A stretch of DNA of 64,000 nucleotides. It comes from Pseudoxanthomonas kaohsiungensis. Lineage in GTDB: Bacteria; Pseudomonadota; Gammaproteobacteria; Xanthomonadales; Xanthomonadaceae. The notes below the pieces were generated by a model, which had not been told where the DNA came from, did not search any database, and was given only the letters and a program-made list of their open reading frames with translations. The stretch covers positions 1-64,000 of the forward strand of contig NZ_PDWO01000012.1 of NCBI RefSeq assembly GCF_010211765.1. Direction: 5' to 3'. The first letter of the stretch is position 1. Each line of letters begins with the position of its first letter. Positions 8,313 through 17,203 of this stretch are shown here, one piece after another. Position numbers and translations under genes: made by a program.

Positions 8313-10421
8313 ATGGACAACGACCGACCACTACTCCCCCCGCATGCCGCGCACGACGACGACGCCGGCGCCGACGCGCTGCGCGACCCGGCGCTGTACC
8401 TCAACCGGGAGCTGTCGCAGCTGGATTTCAATTTCCGCGTCCTGGCCCAGGCGCAGGACCCGCAGGTGCCGCTGCTGGAGCGGCTGCGTTTCCTCTGCAT
8501 TTCGTGCACCAACCTGGACGAGTTCTTCGAGATCCGCGCGGCGACCGTGCGCCACGCGCTCGACCTGGGCCTGCCGGCGCAGTCCGACGGCCTCGCGCCG
8601 GCGCAGCTGCTGGACCTGATCCACGACCGCGCCGCCGAACTGGTCGACGCGCAGTACCGCTGCTGGAACGAGGTGATCCGGCCGGCCCTGGCCGATGCCG
8701 GCGTGGGCGTGCTCGGCCGGAAGAGCTGGAACGCGCGCCAGCGCCGCTGGCTGCGCGCCTACTTCCGCAACAAGGTGATGCCGGTGCTGTCGCCGCTGGG
8801 GCTGGATCCGTCGCATCCGTTCCCGCGCATCCTCAACAAGTCGCTCAACGTGGTGGTGGTGCTGGAAGGGATGGATGCGTTCGGCCGTCCCAGCCACCTG
8901 GCCATCGTGCGTGCGCCGCGCTCGCTCAGCCGCATCGTCGAGCTGCCGCCGAGCCTGGCCGGCAAGGGCAAGCAGGCGTTCGTGCTGCTGTCCTCGATGC
9001 TGGCCGCGTTCGTGGACGAGCTGTTCCCGGGCATGACCGTGCGCGGCGCCTACCAGTTCCGCGTCACCCGCAACTCCGAGCTGGTGGTCGACGAGGACGA
9101 GGTCGACAACCTGGCCTCGGCGCTGCGCAGCGAGCTGGTCGGCCGCGGCTACCGGCCCGCGGTGCGCCTGGAGATCGCCCACGACTGCCCCAAGCCGATC
9201 GTGCGGACCCTGCTGCAGAACTTCGAGCTGGGCGAGAACGCGGTCTACTACATCGATGGCCCGGTCAACCTCAACCGGGTGATCCAGGTCCACGACCTGG
9301 TGCAGCGCCCGGAGCTGAAATTCCCGCCGTTCTCGCCGCGCAACCGGCTGGAGGACGAGAACGTGTTCAAGACCGTCGCCCGCGGCGACGTGCTGCTGCA
9401 CCACCCGTTCGACTCGTTCTCCGGCGTGCTGGAGATGCTGACCCAGGCCGCGTCGGACCCCGACGTGCTGGCGATCAAGCAGACCCTGTACCGCACCGGC
9501 AAGGATTCGGCGATCGTCGACGCGCTGGTGCAGGCGGCGCGCAACGGCAAGGACGTGACCGTGGTGGTCGAGCTGCGGGCGCGCTTCGACGAGGATGCCA
9601 ACCTGGGCGTCGCCGACCGCCTGCAGGAGGCCGGCGTGCAGGTGGTGTACGGCGTTGTCGGGTTCAAGACCCACGCCAAGATGCTGCTGATCGTGCGCCG
9701 CGAAGGCCGCCGCCTGCGCCGCTACACGCACCTGGGCACCGGCAACTACCACTCGGGCACCTCGCGCGCCTACACCGACCTGGGCCTGCTGACCGCCGAT
9801 CCGGAGATCGGCAACGACGTGCACCTGCTGTTCCAGCAGTTGTCCGGGCTGGCGCCGTCGATCCGGCTCAAGCGGCTGCTGCAGTCGCCGTTCACCCTGC
9901 ACAGCGGGATCCTCGCGCGGATCGAGCGCGAGACCCGGCTGGCCGCCAGCGGCCGCCCGGGCCGGATCCTCGCCAAGATGAACGCGCTCAACGAACCGCA
10001 GGTCATCCGCGCCCTGTACGCGGCATCGCAGGCCGGCGTGTCGATCGACCTGATCGTGCGCGGCGCCTGCACCCTGCGCCCGGGCGTCCCCGGCGTGTCG
10101 GAGAACATCCGCGTGCGCTCGATCGTCGGCCGCTTCCTCGAGCACAGCCGGGTCTACTGGTTCGGCAACGACGGCAAGCCGGAACTGTACTGCGCCAGCG
10201 CCGACTGGCTCGAACGCAACCTGCTGCGGCGGGTGGAGACCTGCTTCCCGATCCTGGATCCGCGGTTGGCAGAGCGGGTCCAGCGCGAGGCGCTGCAGAA
10301 CTACCTCGCCGACAACCTCAATGCATGGGAGCTGGGCGCCGACGGGCGGTACCGCAAGTGCGCCCCCGGCGAGGGCCAGGCGCCGTACTCGGCTCAACAG
10401 GCGCTGCTCGAGGCACTCTAG
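8313..10421 (+). CDS. ppk1: Polyphosphate kinase 1
   Basis: 702 residues, typical of PPK1. Domains in order: N-terminal domain (~25-130), head domain, then two phospholipase-D-like catalytic domains. The autophosphorylated His is residue 454 in FKTHAKMLLIVRR, and the second conserved His is 611 in EHSRVYWFGNDGK. It reversibly transfers the gamma-phosphate of ATP to polyphosphate. It follows phoR by 21 nt and is probably transcribed with phoBR, tying polyphosphate storage to phosphate starvation. The ATG at 8313 gives a slightly extended Asp-rich N-terminus. Confidence 0.93.
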   Translation: MDNDRPLLPPHAAHDDDAGADALRDPALYLNRELSQLDFNFRVLAQAQDPQVPLLERLRFLCISCTNLDEFFEIRAATVRHALDLGLPAQSDGLAPAQLLDLIHDRAAELVDAQYRCWNEVIRPALADAGVGVLGRKSWNARQRRWLRAYFRNKVMPVLSPLGLDPSHPFPRILNKSLNVVVVLEGMDAFGRPSHLAIVRAPRSLSRIVELPPSLAGKGKQAFVLLSSMLAAFVDELFPGMTVRGAYQFRVTRNSELVVDEDEVDNLASALRSELVGRGYRPAVRLEIAHDCPKPIVRTLLQNFELGENAVYYIDGPVNLNRVIQVHDLVQRPELKFPPFSPRNRLEDENVFKTVARGDVLLHHPFDSFSGVLEMLTQAASDPDVLAIKQTLYRTGKDSAIVDALVQAARNGKDVTVVVELRARFDEDANLGVADRLQEAGVQVVYGVVGFKTHAKMLLIVRREGRRLRRYTHLGTGNYHSGTSRAYTDLGLLTADPEIGNDVHLLFQQLSGLAPSIRLKRLLQSPFTLHSGILARIERETRLAASGRPGRILAKMNALNEPQVIRALYAASQAGVSIDLIVRGACTLRPGVPGVSENIRVRSIVGRFLEHSRVYWFGNDGKPELYCASADWLERNLLRRVETCFPILDPRLAERVQREALQNYLADNLNAWELGADGRYRKCAPGEGQAPYSAQQALLEAL

Positions 10422-10453
10422 GGCGGCCGCAGCGGGAGGGTGCGGCCATCCGC

Positions 10454-10459
10454 TAAGAT
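10454..10459 (+). promoter_or_regulatory. -10-like element directly before ppx
   Basis: TAAGAT lies only 8 nt before the preferred ATG of ppx. If used, the mRNA would have almost no leader. No clear -35 partner is visible in this GC-rich stretch. Confidence 0.3.
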
Positions 10460-10466
10460 TCGCGCC

Positions 10467-12005
10467 ATGCCGAGCTCCGCACAGTCCCGCGCCGCTTCCC
10501 GTCCCCAGGTCCAGGACGGCGACGCGCTCGCCGCGATCGACCTGGGGTCCAACAGTTTCCACATGGTCCTGGCCCAGCACATGCTGGGCCAGCTGCGCGT
10601 GGTCGACCGCCTCCGCGAGACGGTGCGCATGGCCGACGGGCTGGACGGCAAGGGCGGCCTGTCGGCGCCGGCGCGGCAGCGCGCGCTGGACTGCCTGGCG
10701 CGCTTCGGCCAGCGCCTGCGGGGGGTGCCGCGACTGCACGTGCGCGCGCTGGCCACCAACACGGTGCGCCAGCTGCACGATCCGCAGGCGTTCCTGGGCC
10801 CGGCCGAAGCCGTGCTGGGCTATCCGATCGAGGTGGTGTCCGGCCGCGAGGAGGCGCGCCTGATCTACCTTGGCGTGGCCCATGCGCAGCCGCCCAAGCC
10901 CGGGCAGCGGCGCCTGGTCATCGACATCGGCGGCGGTTCGACCGAATTCATCATCGGCAGCGGATTCGATCCCATCGAACGCGAGAGCCTGCAGGCGGGC
11001 TGCATCGCCAGCACGCGCCGGTTCTTCCCCAACGGCCGCCTGTCCAAGAAGAAGTGGAATGCGGCGTTGACCGAGATCAGCGCCGAGTTCCAGCAGTTCG
11101 CGGGCCTGTACCGCGCGCTGGGCTGGCAGGAGGCGCTGGGCTCGTCCGGCACCCACAAGTCGATCGGCGAGATCTGCGCGGCGATGAAGCTGACCAAGGG
11201 CGCGATCACCGCCGAGGCGCTGCCGCAGGTGCGCGAGCGGCTGCTGCAGGCCGACAGCATCGACCAGATCGACCTGCCCGGCCTGTCCGGCGAGCGCCGC
11301 CCGATCATCGCCGGCGGCGTGCTGGTGCTGGAGGCGGCTTTCCAGGCGCTGGGGCTGCAGAAGCTGCTGGTGAGCAAGGCGGCCATGCGCGAGGGCATCC
11401 TCTACGACATGCTCGGCCGCGGCGGCGCCGACGACCCGCGTGATGCCTCTGTGCAGGCGCTGATCCAGCGCTACGGCATCGACGAGACCCAGGCCGCGCG
11501 CGTGGAAGGCACGGTGATGCGCCTGTTCGAACAGGTGGCCGACGACTGGGCGCTGGAGGACGACGATGCGCGCATGCTCGGCTGGGCCGCGCGCGTGCAC
11601 GAGCTGGGCCTGGCCGTGGCGCACAGCCAGTACCACGTGCATGGCGCCTACGTGCTCGAGCATTCGGACATCGCCGGCTTCTCGCGGCAGGAACAGCAGG
11701 TGCTGGCCGCGCTGGTGCGCACCCACCGCCGCGGCGTTCCCAAGACCGCCTTCGACGCCCTGCCCGACCGCCTGCTGCTGTCGGCCAGGCGCAAGGCCGC
11801 GCTGCTGCGGCTGGCGGTACTGCTGCACCGTGCCCACGACGGCGACCAGATCCCGACCCTTGAGCTGGCCGCCCAGGGCGACCGGCTGACCCTGGTGCTG
11901 GACCGCCACTGGATCGACAGCCGGCCACTGCTGCGCGCGGACCTGCTGTCGGAGAAAGACGGCATGCCCGGCCTGGGCATCGATTTCCAGCCGATGGTGC
12001 TCTGA
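10467..12005 (+). CDS. ppx: Exopolyphosphatase (Ppx/GppA family)
   Basis: 512 residues. The actin-like ASKHA fold shows the phosphate-binding loop AAIDLGSNSFHMVLA near residues 22-36 and LVIDIGGGSTEFIIG around 150. The C-terminal ~190 residues form an HD-like helical domain (ARVHELGLAVAHSQYHVHGAYVLEHSDI). It hydrolyses polyphosphate from the ends, opposing PPK1 next door; guanosine pentaphosphate phosphatase activity is also possible in this family. The ATG at 10467 is preferred; a GTG at 10440 would add nine residues with no homology. It is 45 nt past ppk1, the usual ppk-ppx pairing. Confidence 0.92.
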   Translation: MPSSAQSRAASRPQVQDGDALAAIDLGSNSFHMVLAQHMLGQLRVVDRLRETVRMADGLDGKGGLSAPARQRALDCLARFGQRLRGVPRLHVRALATNTVRQLHDPQAFLGPAEAVLGYPIEVVSGREEARLIYLGVAHAQPPKPGQRRLVIDIGGGSTEFIIGSGFDPIERESLQAGCIASTRRFFPNGRLSKKKWNAALTEISAEFQQFAGLYRALGWQEALGSSGTHKSIGEICAAMKLTKGAITAEALPQVRERLLQADSIDQIDLPGLSGERRPIIAGGVLVLEAAFQALGLQKLLVSKAAMREGILYDMLGRGGADDPRDASVQALIQRYGIDETQAARVEGTVMRLFEQVADDWALEDDDARMLGWAARVHELGLAVAHSQYHVHGAYVLEHSDIAGFSRQEQQVLAALVRTHRRGVPKTAFDALPDRLLLSARRKAALLRLAVLLHRAHDGDQIPTLELAAQGDRLTLVLDRHWIDSRPLLRADLLSEKDGMPGLGIDFQPMVL

Positions 12006-12161
12006 GGCGGGGAAAGCGGCCGGCACCCTGGCGGCCACGATCGCAGGCACGGCGGCCCGTGAAGGATGCAACCGCAACTGGGGGGCGTCCGACGATCACG
12101 CCCAACCCCGTTTTCCAGCCCGGCGCGTTTGCAACTCCCGTCCAACCCACGGGAGTCCGCC

Positions 12162-13970
12162 ATGCGCCGTACCGCAACGCCCCTCCACCCGGCCCGCCAG
12201 GGCGCCGTCCTGCTGATGCTGGCCCTGGCAGCGACCTTGGCCGGCTGCCGCTCGACCGCACCGTCGGGCGGCACCGATGCCGCGGCATCCGCCGCCCCGG
12301 CGATCGCGCCGGCCGGCGCCGCCGCGATCCCGCCCGCGCAGGCGCACGCGATCACCGAATCCAGGGCACGTGCGCGCCATGCGCAGGAGAAGGAAGCCGC
12401 GCGCGCCGTCGTCCACGCCGCGGCGCCTTCCCCGCCGCCCGTGGCCGATGCCGCCATGCAGCGCGCGTTCGTCGCGGCCGCTCCGGCCACCGCCGTGCAC
12501 ATGCCGTTCGCGGCAACGGAACCCGCCAACACCGAGCGGTACGAGAATCGCGACGACAACCCGGTGCAGCGCGCCAGCGAGCAGCCGGTTTCGACGTTCT
12601 CCATCGACGTGGACACCGGCAGTTACGCCAACGTGCGGCGGATGCTGCGCGAGGGCATGCGCCCGCCGGCCGACGCGGTGCGCGTGGAGGAGTTCCTCAA
12701 CTACTTCAGCTACGGCCATCCTGTGCCGGCGTCGCGCGAGGTGCCGTTCCGGGTGACCACCGAACTGGCGCCCTCGCCATGGAACCCCAAGCGGCAGCTG
12801 CTGATGGTCGGGATCAAGGGCTACGACGTGCCCAAGGCCACGCTGCCGCCGGCCAGCCTGGTCTTCCTGGTCGACACCTCCGGCTCGATGGAATCGCCCG
12901 ACAAGCTGCCGCTGCTCAAGCAGGCGTTCGCCCAGCTGGTGCCGCAGCTGCGGGCGCAGGACCGGGTGTCGATCGTGGTCTATGCCGGCTCGGCCGGCCT
13001 GGTGCTGCCGCCGACCCCGGGCGATCGCCACGACGAGATCCTCGCCGCGCTCGAGCGCCTGCAGGCCGGCGGCAGCACCAATGGCGGCGACGGCATCGCC
13101 CTGGCCTACGCGACGGCGCGGCAGGCCTTCGTCGACGGCGGCGTCAACCGGATCCTGCTGGCCACCGACGGCGACTTCAACGTCGGCACCGTGGACCGTG
13201 GCGCACTGGAAACGCTGGTCGCCGACCAGCGCCGGTCCGGGATCGCGCTGTCCACGCTCGGCTTCGGCCAGGGCAACTACAACGACGCGATGGCCGAGCG
13301 CCTGGCCGACGCCGGCGATGGCAACCACGCCTACATCGACACGCCGGAGGAAGCGCGCAAGGTGCTGGTCGAACAGATGCAGGCCACGCTGCTGACGATC
13401 GCCAACGACGTGAAGGTGCAGATCGAGTTCAACCCGGCGCAGGTGGCCGAATACCGGCTGATCGGCTACGAAAACCGGATGCTGGCGCGGGAAGACTTCG
13501 CCAACGACCGGGTCGATGCCGGCGACATCGGCGCCGGCCACGAGGTGACGGCGCTGTACGAGATCGCGCTGGCCGGCTCCGGCGGGGAACGGCTGCCGCC
13601 GTTGCGCTACGCCGCCGCCGCGCAGGGCAGCTCCGCGCGCGACGGCGAACTGGCCCACCTGCGCCTGCGCTACAAGCTGCCGGGCCAGGAGCGCAGTCGC
13701 CTGATCGAGACGCCGGTGCTGCGCTCGTCGCTGCAGCCAGAACCGGGCGCCTCGCTGCGCTTCGCCGCGGCGGTCGCCGCGTACGCCGACCTGCTGCGCG
13801 GCGGCACGAACGTGGAAGGCTGGGACTGGGACGACGTGGCCGCCAGCGCACGCGCCACGCTGGGCGGGGACCGCTGGGGCCTGCGCCGGGAATTCGTCGA
13901 GCTGGTCGAGTCGGCGCGCGAGGTGACGTCGGCCGAACCGTCGGCCGCGGCGGCCATCGCGGCGGACTGA
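12162..13970 (+). CDS. VWA-domain lipoprotein (YfbK-like)
   Basis: 602 residues. A lipoprotein signal ends in LAATLAGC, so the mature protein begins at a lipidated Cys and sits in the envelope. A long Ala/Pro-rich stretch follows, then the von_Willebrand N-terminal domain (STFSIDVDTGSYANVRRML), a VWA domain with MIDAS motif DTSGS at 238-242, and a C-terminal DUF3520-type region. Homologues such as E. coli YfbK are poorly characterised metal-dependent adhesion-type proteins. The ATG at 12162 is backed by GGGAG about 7 nt upstream. The Met at 12066 would bury the signal peptide and is rejected. Confidence 0.85.
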   Translation: MRRTATPLHPARQGAVLLMLALAATLAGCRSTAPSGGTDAAASAAPAIAPAGAAAIPPAQAHAITESRARARHAQEKEAARAVVHAAAPSPPPVADAAMQRAFVAAAPATAVHMPFAATEPANTERYENRDDNPVQRASEQPVSTFSIDVDTGSYANVRRMLREGMRPPADAVRVEEFLNYFSYGHPVPASREVPFRVTTELAPSPWNPKRQLLMVGIKGYDVPKATLPPASLVFLVDTSGSMESPDKLPLLKQAFAQLVPQLRAQDRVSIVVYAGSAGLVLPPTPGDRHDEILAALERLQAGGSTNGGDGIALAYATARQAFVDGGVNRILLATDGDFNVGTVDRGALETLVADQRRSGIALSTLGFGQGNYNDAMAERLADAGDGNHAYIDTPEEARKVLVEQMQATLLTIANDVKVQIEFNPAQVAEYRLIGYENRMLAREDFANDRVDAGDIGAGHEVTALYEIALAGSGGERLPPLRYAAAAQGSSARDGELAHLRLRYKLPGQERSRLIETPVLRSSLQPEPGASLRFAAAVAAYADLLRGGTNVEGWDWDDVAASARATLGGDRWGLRREFVELVESAREVTSAEPSAAAAIAAD

Positions 13971-14128
13971 GGACGCGACGGCCACGCAGGCGATGCGTGG
14001 CCTGTTCGCAGACATAACCGCATCAGTGCACGTGCAAGGGGCATACGGAAATGTGGCTGCAACTGCAATCTCAACCGCAACCACAAGCGCAAGTGCAAGT
14101 GCATCGGCTCCGGGAGGGGCCGCCGCGC

Positions 14129-14259
14129 CCCGGGGCCATGGCCCACCCTTCGGGACGACATCCTGTCTTTACGAAGGGCCGTGGCACATCCCTGTGCCAC
14201 TTGGTCCATGGCCCCGGGACACGGCGGCCTCTGCAAGTTTTGGGGTCGTGGCTTCGATC
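14129..14259 (+). repeat. Dispersed three-stem element, copy A
   Basis: Outer arms 14129-14145 and 14202-14218 pair over 16 of 17 positions (CCCGGGGCCATGG / CCATGGCCCCGGG plus CCA). Inside are two hairpins: CCCTTCG...CGAAGGG (14146-14177) and GTGGCACA-TCCC-TGTGCCAC (14181-14200). A downstream tail GGGTCGTGGCTTCGATC (14243-14259) is also conserved. A second copy lies in opposite orientation at 39265-39403 with the same core but different outer arms. Short ORFs translated through it are artefacts. Confidence 0.85.
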
Positions 14260-14375
14260 AGGCGCTTGCAGGATCAAACGCTGGACCGACAGGCCTGCTG
14301 CGGCGCGGGCGCTTTGGCGTTGCTCTTGCGCTGCTTCGCTTGCGTCGAGCGAAGCAACGACCTGCACGCGCCCGA

Positions 14376-14486
14376 GGGCGGCGTCCTGTCGCATTGGGGG
14401 TCAAGCGGCCATGGATGGCCGCGGCCGCGAAGTGAGGCAGGGATGCCGGCCTGAGCGGTGACCCCCGATGCGGCAGGGCGCTGCCC
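14376..14486 (+). repeat. Long G-U-tolerant inverted repeat
   Basis: Arms 14376-14403 and 14459-14486 (28 nt each) match at 24 positions; all four exceptions become G-U pairs in a + strand transcript, so the RNA stem would be unbroken. The 55-nt interior holds a hairpin GCGGCCA-TGGA-TGGCCGC (14405-14422). The T-run at 14505-14510 follows at a distance. It may act as a terminator for the VWA gene or as a structured repeat. Confidence 0.7.
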
Positions 14487-14576
14487 CCTCACCGAGGCCC
14501 GCGCTTTTTTCTGTTGCGGTTGCGGTGGAGGTTGCGGCGGAGGCGAACCCGACCGGTCCGCCAAGTCACCCCGACC

Positions 14577-15521
14577 TCAACCCAGCAGGTGCTCCAGCAC
14601 CGCCATCCGCACCGCCACGCCGTTGGCGACCTGGCGCAGCACCCACGACTGCGGGCCGTCGGCGACCTCGTCGGTGATCTCCACGCCGCGGTTGATCGGC
14701 CCCGGGTGCAGCACCGCCGCATCGGGCGCCGCGCGGCGCAGGCGCTCCACGGTCAGCCCATAGTGGTCGTGGTATTCCTCGAGCGACGGCACCAGGCCCT
14801 CCTCCATCCGCTCGCGCTGCAGGCGCAGCATCATCACCGCGTCGACCCCTTCGAGCATCGCGTCGAAATCGGTGCCGACCACGCAGCCGCCCGTGGTCGC
14901 CTCGTCCGGAAGCAGCGGCCGCGGGCCGCAGATGCGGATCTCGCCGGCGCCGAGGGTACGCAACGCCTGCAGGTCCGAACGGGCCACGCGCGAATGCCGG
15001 ACATCGCCGACGATCAGCACCTTCAGCTTTGAGAAATCGCTGCCCTTGGCCTGGCGCAGGGTCAGCATGTCGAGCAGGCCCTGGGTCGGATGCGCGCTGC
15101 GGCCGTCGCCGGCGTTGACCAGCGCCGTACCCTCGCCGGCCACGTCGGCCAGGCGCTGCACCGCGCCGTCTTCGGGGTGGCGGATGACGAAGCCGCGCAC
15201 GCCCATCGCCTCGAGGTTCTTGAGCGTGTCGCGCGCGGTCTCGCCCTTGCGGGTGGACGAGGTCGACGCGTCGAAGTTGAGTACGTCCGCGCCCAGGCGC
15301 TGGGCGGCGAGCTGGAACGAACTGCGCGTGCGCGTGGACGGCTCGAAGAACAGCGTGCACACCGCGCTGCCGGCCAGCACCGTGCGCTTGCCGACCCGTC
15401 CGACCGCGGCATCGCGGATCTGGCCGGCACGGTCCAGCAGCTGCAGCAGGGTGCTGCGCGGCAGGCCTTCCAGGGTCAGCAGGTGGCGGAGGCGGCCGTC
15501 GGAGGCGAGTTGGGGCGTCAT
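14577..15521 (-). CDS. pyrB: Aspartate carbamoyltransferase catalytic subunit
   Basis: 314 residues. The carbamoyl-phosphate loop FFEPSTRTRSSFQLA is at 58-72, with GDGRSAHPTQGLLD in the middle and HPGPINRGVEI near the C-terminus (aspartate domain). It makes N-carbamoyl-aspartate, the first committed step of pyrimidine synthesis. No regulatory subunit (pyrI) or adjacent pyrC is visible. The ATG at 15521 (MTPQLASDGRLRHLLTLEGL) is chosen by family fit; the frame stays open upstream into ruvX. It lies 34 nt downstream of ruvX, in the order algH-ruvX-pyrB that is common in gamma-proteobacteria. Confidence 0.92.
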   Translation of the reverse strand: MTPQLASDGRLRHLLTLEGLPRSTLLQLLDRAGQIRDAAVGRVGKRTVLAGSAVCTLFFEPSTRTRSSFQLAAQRLGADVLNFDASTSSTRKGETARDTLKNLEAMGVRGFVIRHPEDGAVQRLADVAGEGTALVNAGDGRSAHPTQGLLDMLTLRQAKGSDFSKLKVLIVGDVRHSRVARSDLQALRTLGAGEIRICGPRPLLPDEATTGGCVVGTDFDAMLEGVDAVMMLRLQRERMEEGLVPSLEEYHDHYGLTVERLRRAAPDAAVLHPGPINRGVEITDEVADGPQSWVLRQVANGVAVRMAVLEHLLG

Positions 15522-15555
15522 TGGGTGGCGTGCTCGGGGAGTGGACGGAAGCGTG

Positions 15556-16032
15556 CTAGAGCGGCGTGGCGTCTTCGGGCGCAGCGAGCCAGCGTTCGAC
15601 GATGACCGCCGCCGCGGCGGCGTCGAGGGTGGCCGCATCGCGGCGGCGGCGATTGCCCGCGGCGCGGTCGCGGGCGAAGCGCTGCGCCGCCTCCACCGAG
15701 CTGGAGCGTTCGTCGACCATCACCACCGGCAGGCGGAAGCGCGCCTTCAGCTCGCCGGCGAAGGCCCGCGCGCGACGACGGATCGGCTGGTCGCCGCCGT
15801 CCAGGGTCATCGGATCGCCAACCACCAGGCCGGCCGGGCGCCAGTCGCGGTGCAGCCGTTCGATCGAGGTCCAGTCCGGCCCACCTTCGCGCACGTCGAC
15901 CACCGCGACCGCGCGCGCACCACCGAGCGCGCTGCCGACGGCCACGCCGATCCGGCGCGCGCCGACATCGAAGCCGAGCACGATCGCATCGGCCGCGGGA
16001 TGCGCGGGCACCGGCGCGGAAGGCTCAGGCAT
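15556..16032 (-). CDS. ruvX: Pre-16S rRNA nuclease / Holliday junction resolvase-like protein
   Basis: 158 residues, YqgF/RuvX family with an RNase H fold: first acidic motif [15 protein letters not shown] (~18-32), then [13 protein letters not shown] and a late Asp in [20 protein letters not shown]. The family processes 16S rRNA ends and was earlier proposed as a resolvase. It overlaps the end of algH by 8 nt, so the two are translationally coupled, and is followed by pyrB. Confidence 0.88.
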   Translation of the reverse strand: MPEPSAPVPAHPAADAIVLGFDVGARRIGVAVGSALGGARAVAVVDVREGGPDWTSIERLHRDWRPAGLVVGDPMTLDGGDQPIRRRARAFAGELKARFRLPVVMVDERSSSVEAAQRFARDRAAGNRRRRDAATLDAAAAAVIVERWLAAPEDATPL

Positions 16033-16591
16033 GTCCGCTGTAGTCGGCCAGCATGAACAGGTCCACGCCGATGCGCCCGGCGGCGGTCTGCCAGCGGCGC
16101 TCCAGCGGCAGCTCGAACAGCAGTTCGGGGTCCACCGGCGCGGTCAGCCAGGTGTTCTCGCCCAGTTCGTACTCCAGCTGCCCGGCGCCCCAGCCGGCGC
16201 AGCCCAGGGCGACGACCGCATGGGCCGGACCCTCGCCCGCCGCCATCGCCTCGAGGATGTCGCGCGAAGTGGTCAGGTACAGGCCGTCGGCGACCTGCAG
16301 GCTCGAATCCCATTCGCGCCCGCCGTCGTGCAGGACGAAGCCGCGCTCCTGGTGCACCGGGCCGCCATGCAGCACCGTGCGTGCGCACAGCGCCTCGTCG
16401 TCGCTGCCGATGCCCATCTGCGAGAGCACCTGGCCCAGGGTGTATTCCGAGGGGCGGTTGACCACCACGCCCATCGCGCCCTGCTCGTCGTGCTGGCAGA
16501 TCAGGGCCACGGCACGCGAGAAGTTCGGGTCGGACAGCGCCGGCAGCGCGATCAGCAATTGGTTGGACAGGTTTTCGTCGGGGAGGGACAT
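16025..16591 (-). CDS. algH: YqgE/AlgH family protein
   Basis: 188 residues, standard length for DUF179. Family hallmarks are visible: [38 protein letters not shown] at the N-terminus and [16 protein letters not shown] in the middle. The structure is known but the molecular function is not; in Pseudomonas it was linked to alginate regulation. It starts the algH-ruvX-pyrB unit, divergent from tag with a 78-nt gap. Confidence 0.9.
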   Translation of the reverse strand: MSLPDENLSNQLLIALPALSDPNFSRAVALICQHDEQGAMGVVVNRPSEYTLGQVLSQMGIGSDDEALCARTVLHGGPVHQERGFVLHDGGREWDSSLQVADGLYLTTSRDILEAMAAGEGPAHAVVALGCAGWGAGQLEYELGENTWLTAPVDPELLFELPLERRWQTAAGRIGVDLFMLADYSGHA

Positions 16592-16636
16592 GCCGCCATT
16601 CTAGCGCCGGTGCGCCGGCCGCCGCCTGAGGCTTGG

Positions 16637-16642
16637 CATAAT
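16637..16642 (+). promoter_or_regulatory. -10-like element for tag
   Basis: CATAAT within TTGGCATAATCG, 28 nt before the ATG of tag, fits a sigma-70 -10 box. The -35 is not obvious. Confidence 0.4.
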
Positions 16643-16669
16643 CGCGGGGCCACCCCCTTCGAGCATGCC

Positions 16670-17203
16670 ATGTCGGGCTATTGCGATTCCGCCCCGGGCC
16701 ATCCGCTGCACGGCCCGTACCACGACAGCGAGTACGGCGTCCCGCAACGCGAGGAACGGGTGCTGTTCGAGCGCCTGCTGCTGGAAATCAACCAGGCCGG
16801 GCTGAGCTGGGAAACGATGCTGAAGAAGCGCGAGGGTTTCCGCCGCGCCTACGACGGCTTCGACGTGGACGCGGTGGCCGGCTACGGCCAGGCCGATCGC
16901 GCGCGCCTGCTAGCCGACCCGGGCATCATCCGCAACCGGCTGAAGGTCGAGGCGGCGATCCACAACGCGGGCGTGATCCGCGGCCTGCGCGATTCCCATG
17001 GCGAGTTCGCCGCGTGGCTGGACGCCCACCATCCGCTGGACAAGGCCGGATGGGTCAAGCTGTTCCGGAAGACCTTCCGCTTCACCGGCGGTGAAATCAC
17101 CGGCGAGTTCCTGATGAGCCTGGGCTACCTGCCCGGCGCGCACCGCAAGGACTGCCCGGCGTACGCCAGGATCGCGCAACTGGCGCCACCCTGGATGTCG
17201 TAG
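16670..17203 (+). CDS. tag: DNA-3-methyladenine glycosylase I
   Basis: 177 residues. The family signature PYHDSEYGVP and GLSWETMLKKREGFRRAYDGFD are present. The zinc 'snap' ligands known from E. coli Tag appear as Cys5 and His18 at the N-terminus and His158 and Cys162 at the C-terminus (GAHRKDCPAY). It removes 3-methyladenine from alkylated DNA. The ATG at 16670 is chosen; an out-of-frame ATG lies at 16665. The TAG stop codon is formed inside the first GTAG motif of the REP doublet that follows. Confidence 0.9.
   Translation: MSGYCDSAPGHPLHGPYHDSEYGVPQREERVLFERLLLEINQAGLSWETMLKKREGFRRAYDGFDVDAVAGYGQADRARLLADPGIIRNRLKVEAAIHNAGVIRGLRDSHGEFAAWLDAHHPLDKAGWVKLFRKTFRFTGGEITGEFLMSLGYLPGAHRKDCPAYARIAQLAPPWMS

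Larger units (their letters stand above)
13971..14576. other. 606-nt intergenic region full of structured repeats
   Basis: I find no supportable gene here. It holds imperfect GCAACC/GCAAGT-type hexamer runs (14057-14102 and, reverse complemented, 14511-14550), a conserved three-stem element (14129-14218), a small 8-bp hairpin GCTTCGCT/AGCGAAGC (14333-14355), and a long G-U-tolerant stem (14376-14486) followed by T6 at 14505-14510. It separates the + strand VWA gene from the - strand pyrB and so also serves as the convergent terminator region. Confidence 0.75.

Noticed and set aside
12066-12161. Upstream Met start of the VWA lipoprotein
   Set aside because: It would place 32 residues before the lipoprotein signal and lacks a ribosome-binding site; GGGAG precedes 12162.
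13971-14576. CRISPR-like array suggested by repeated GCAACC-type hexamers
   Set aside because: Repeats are too short, irregular and without unique spacers; no cas gene in the window.
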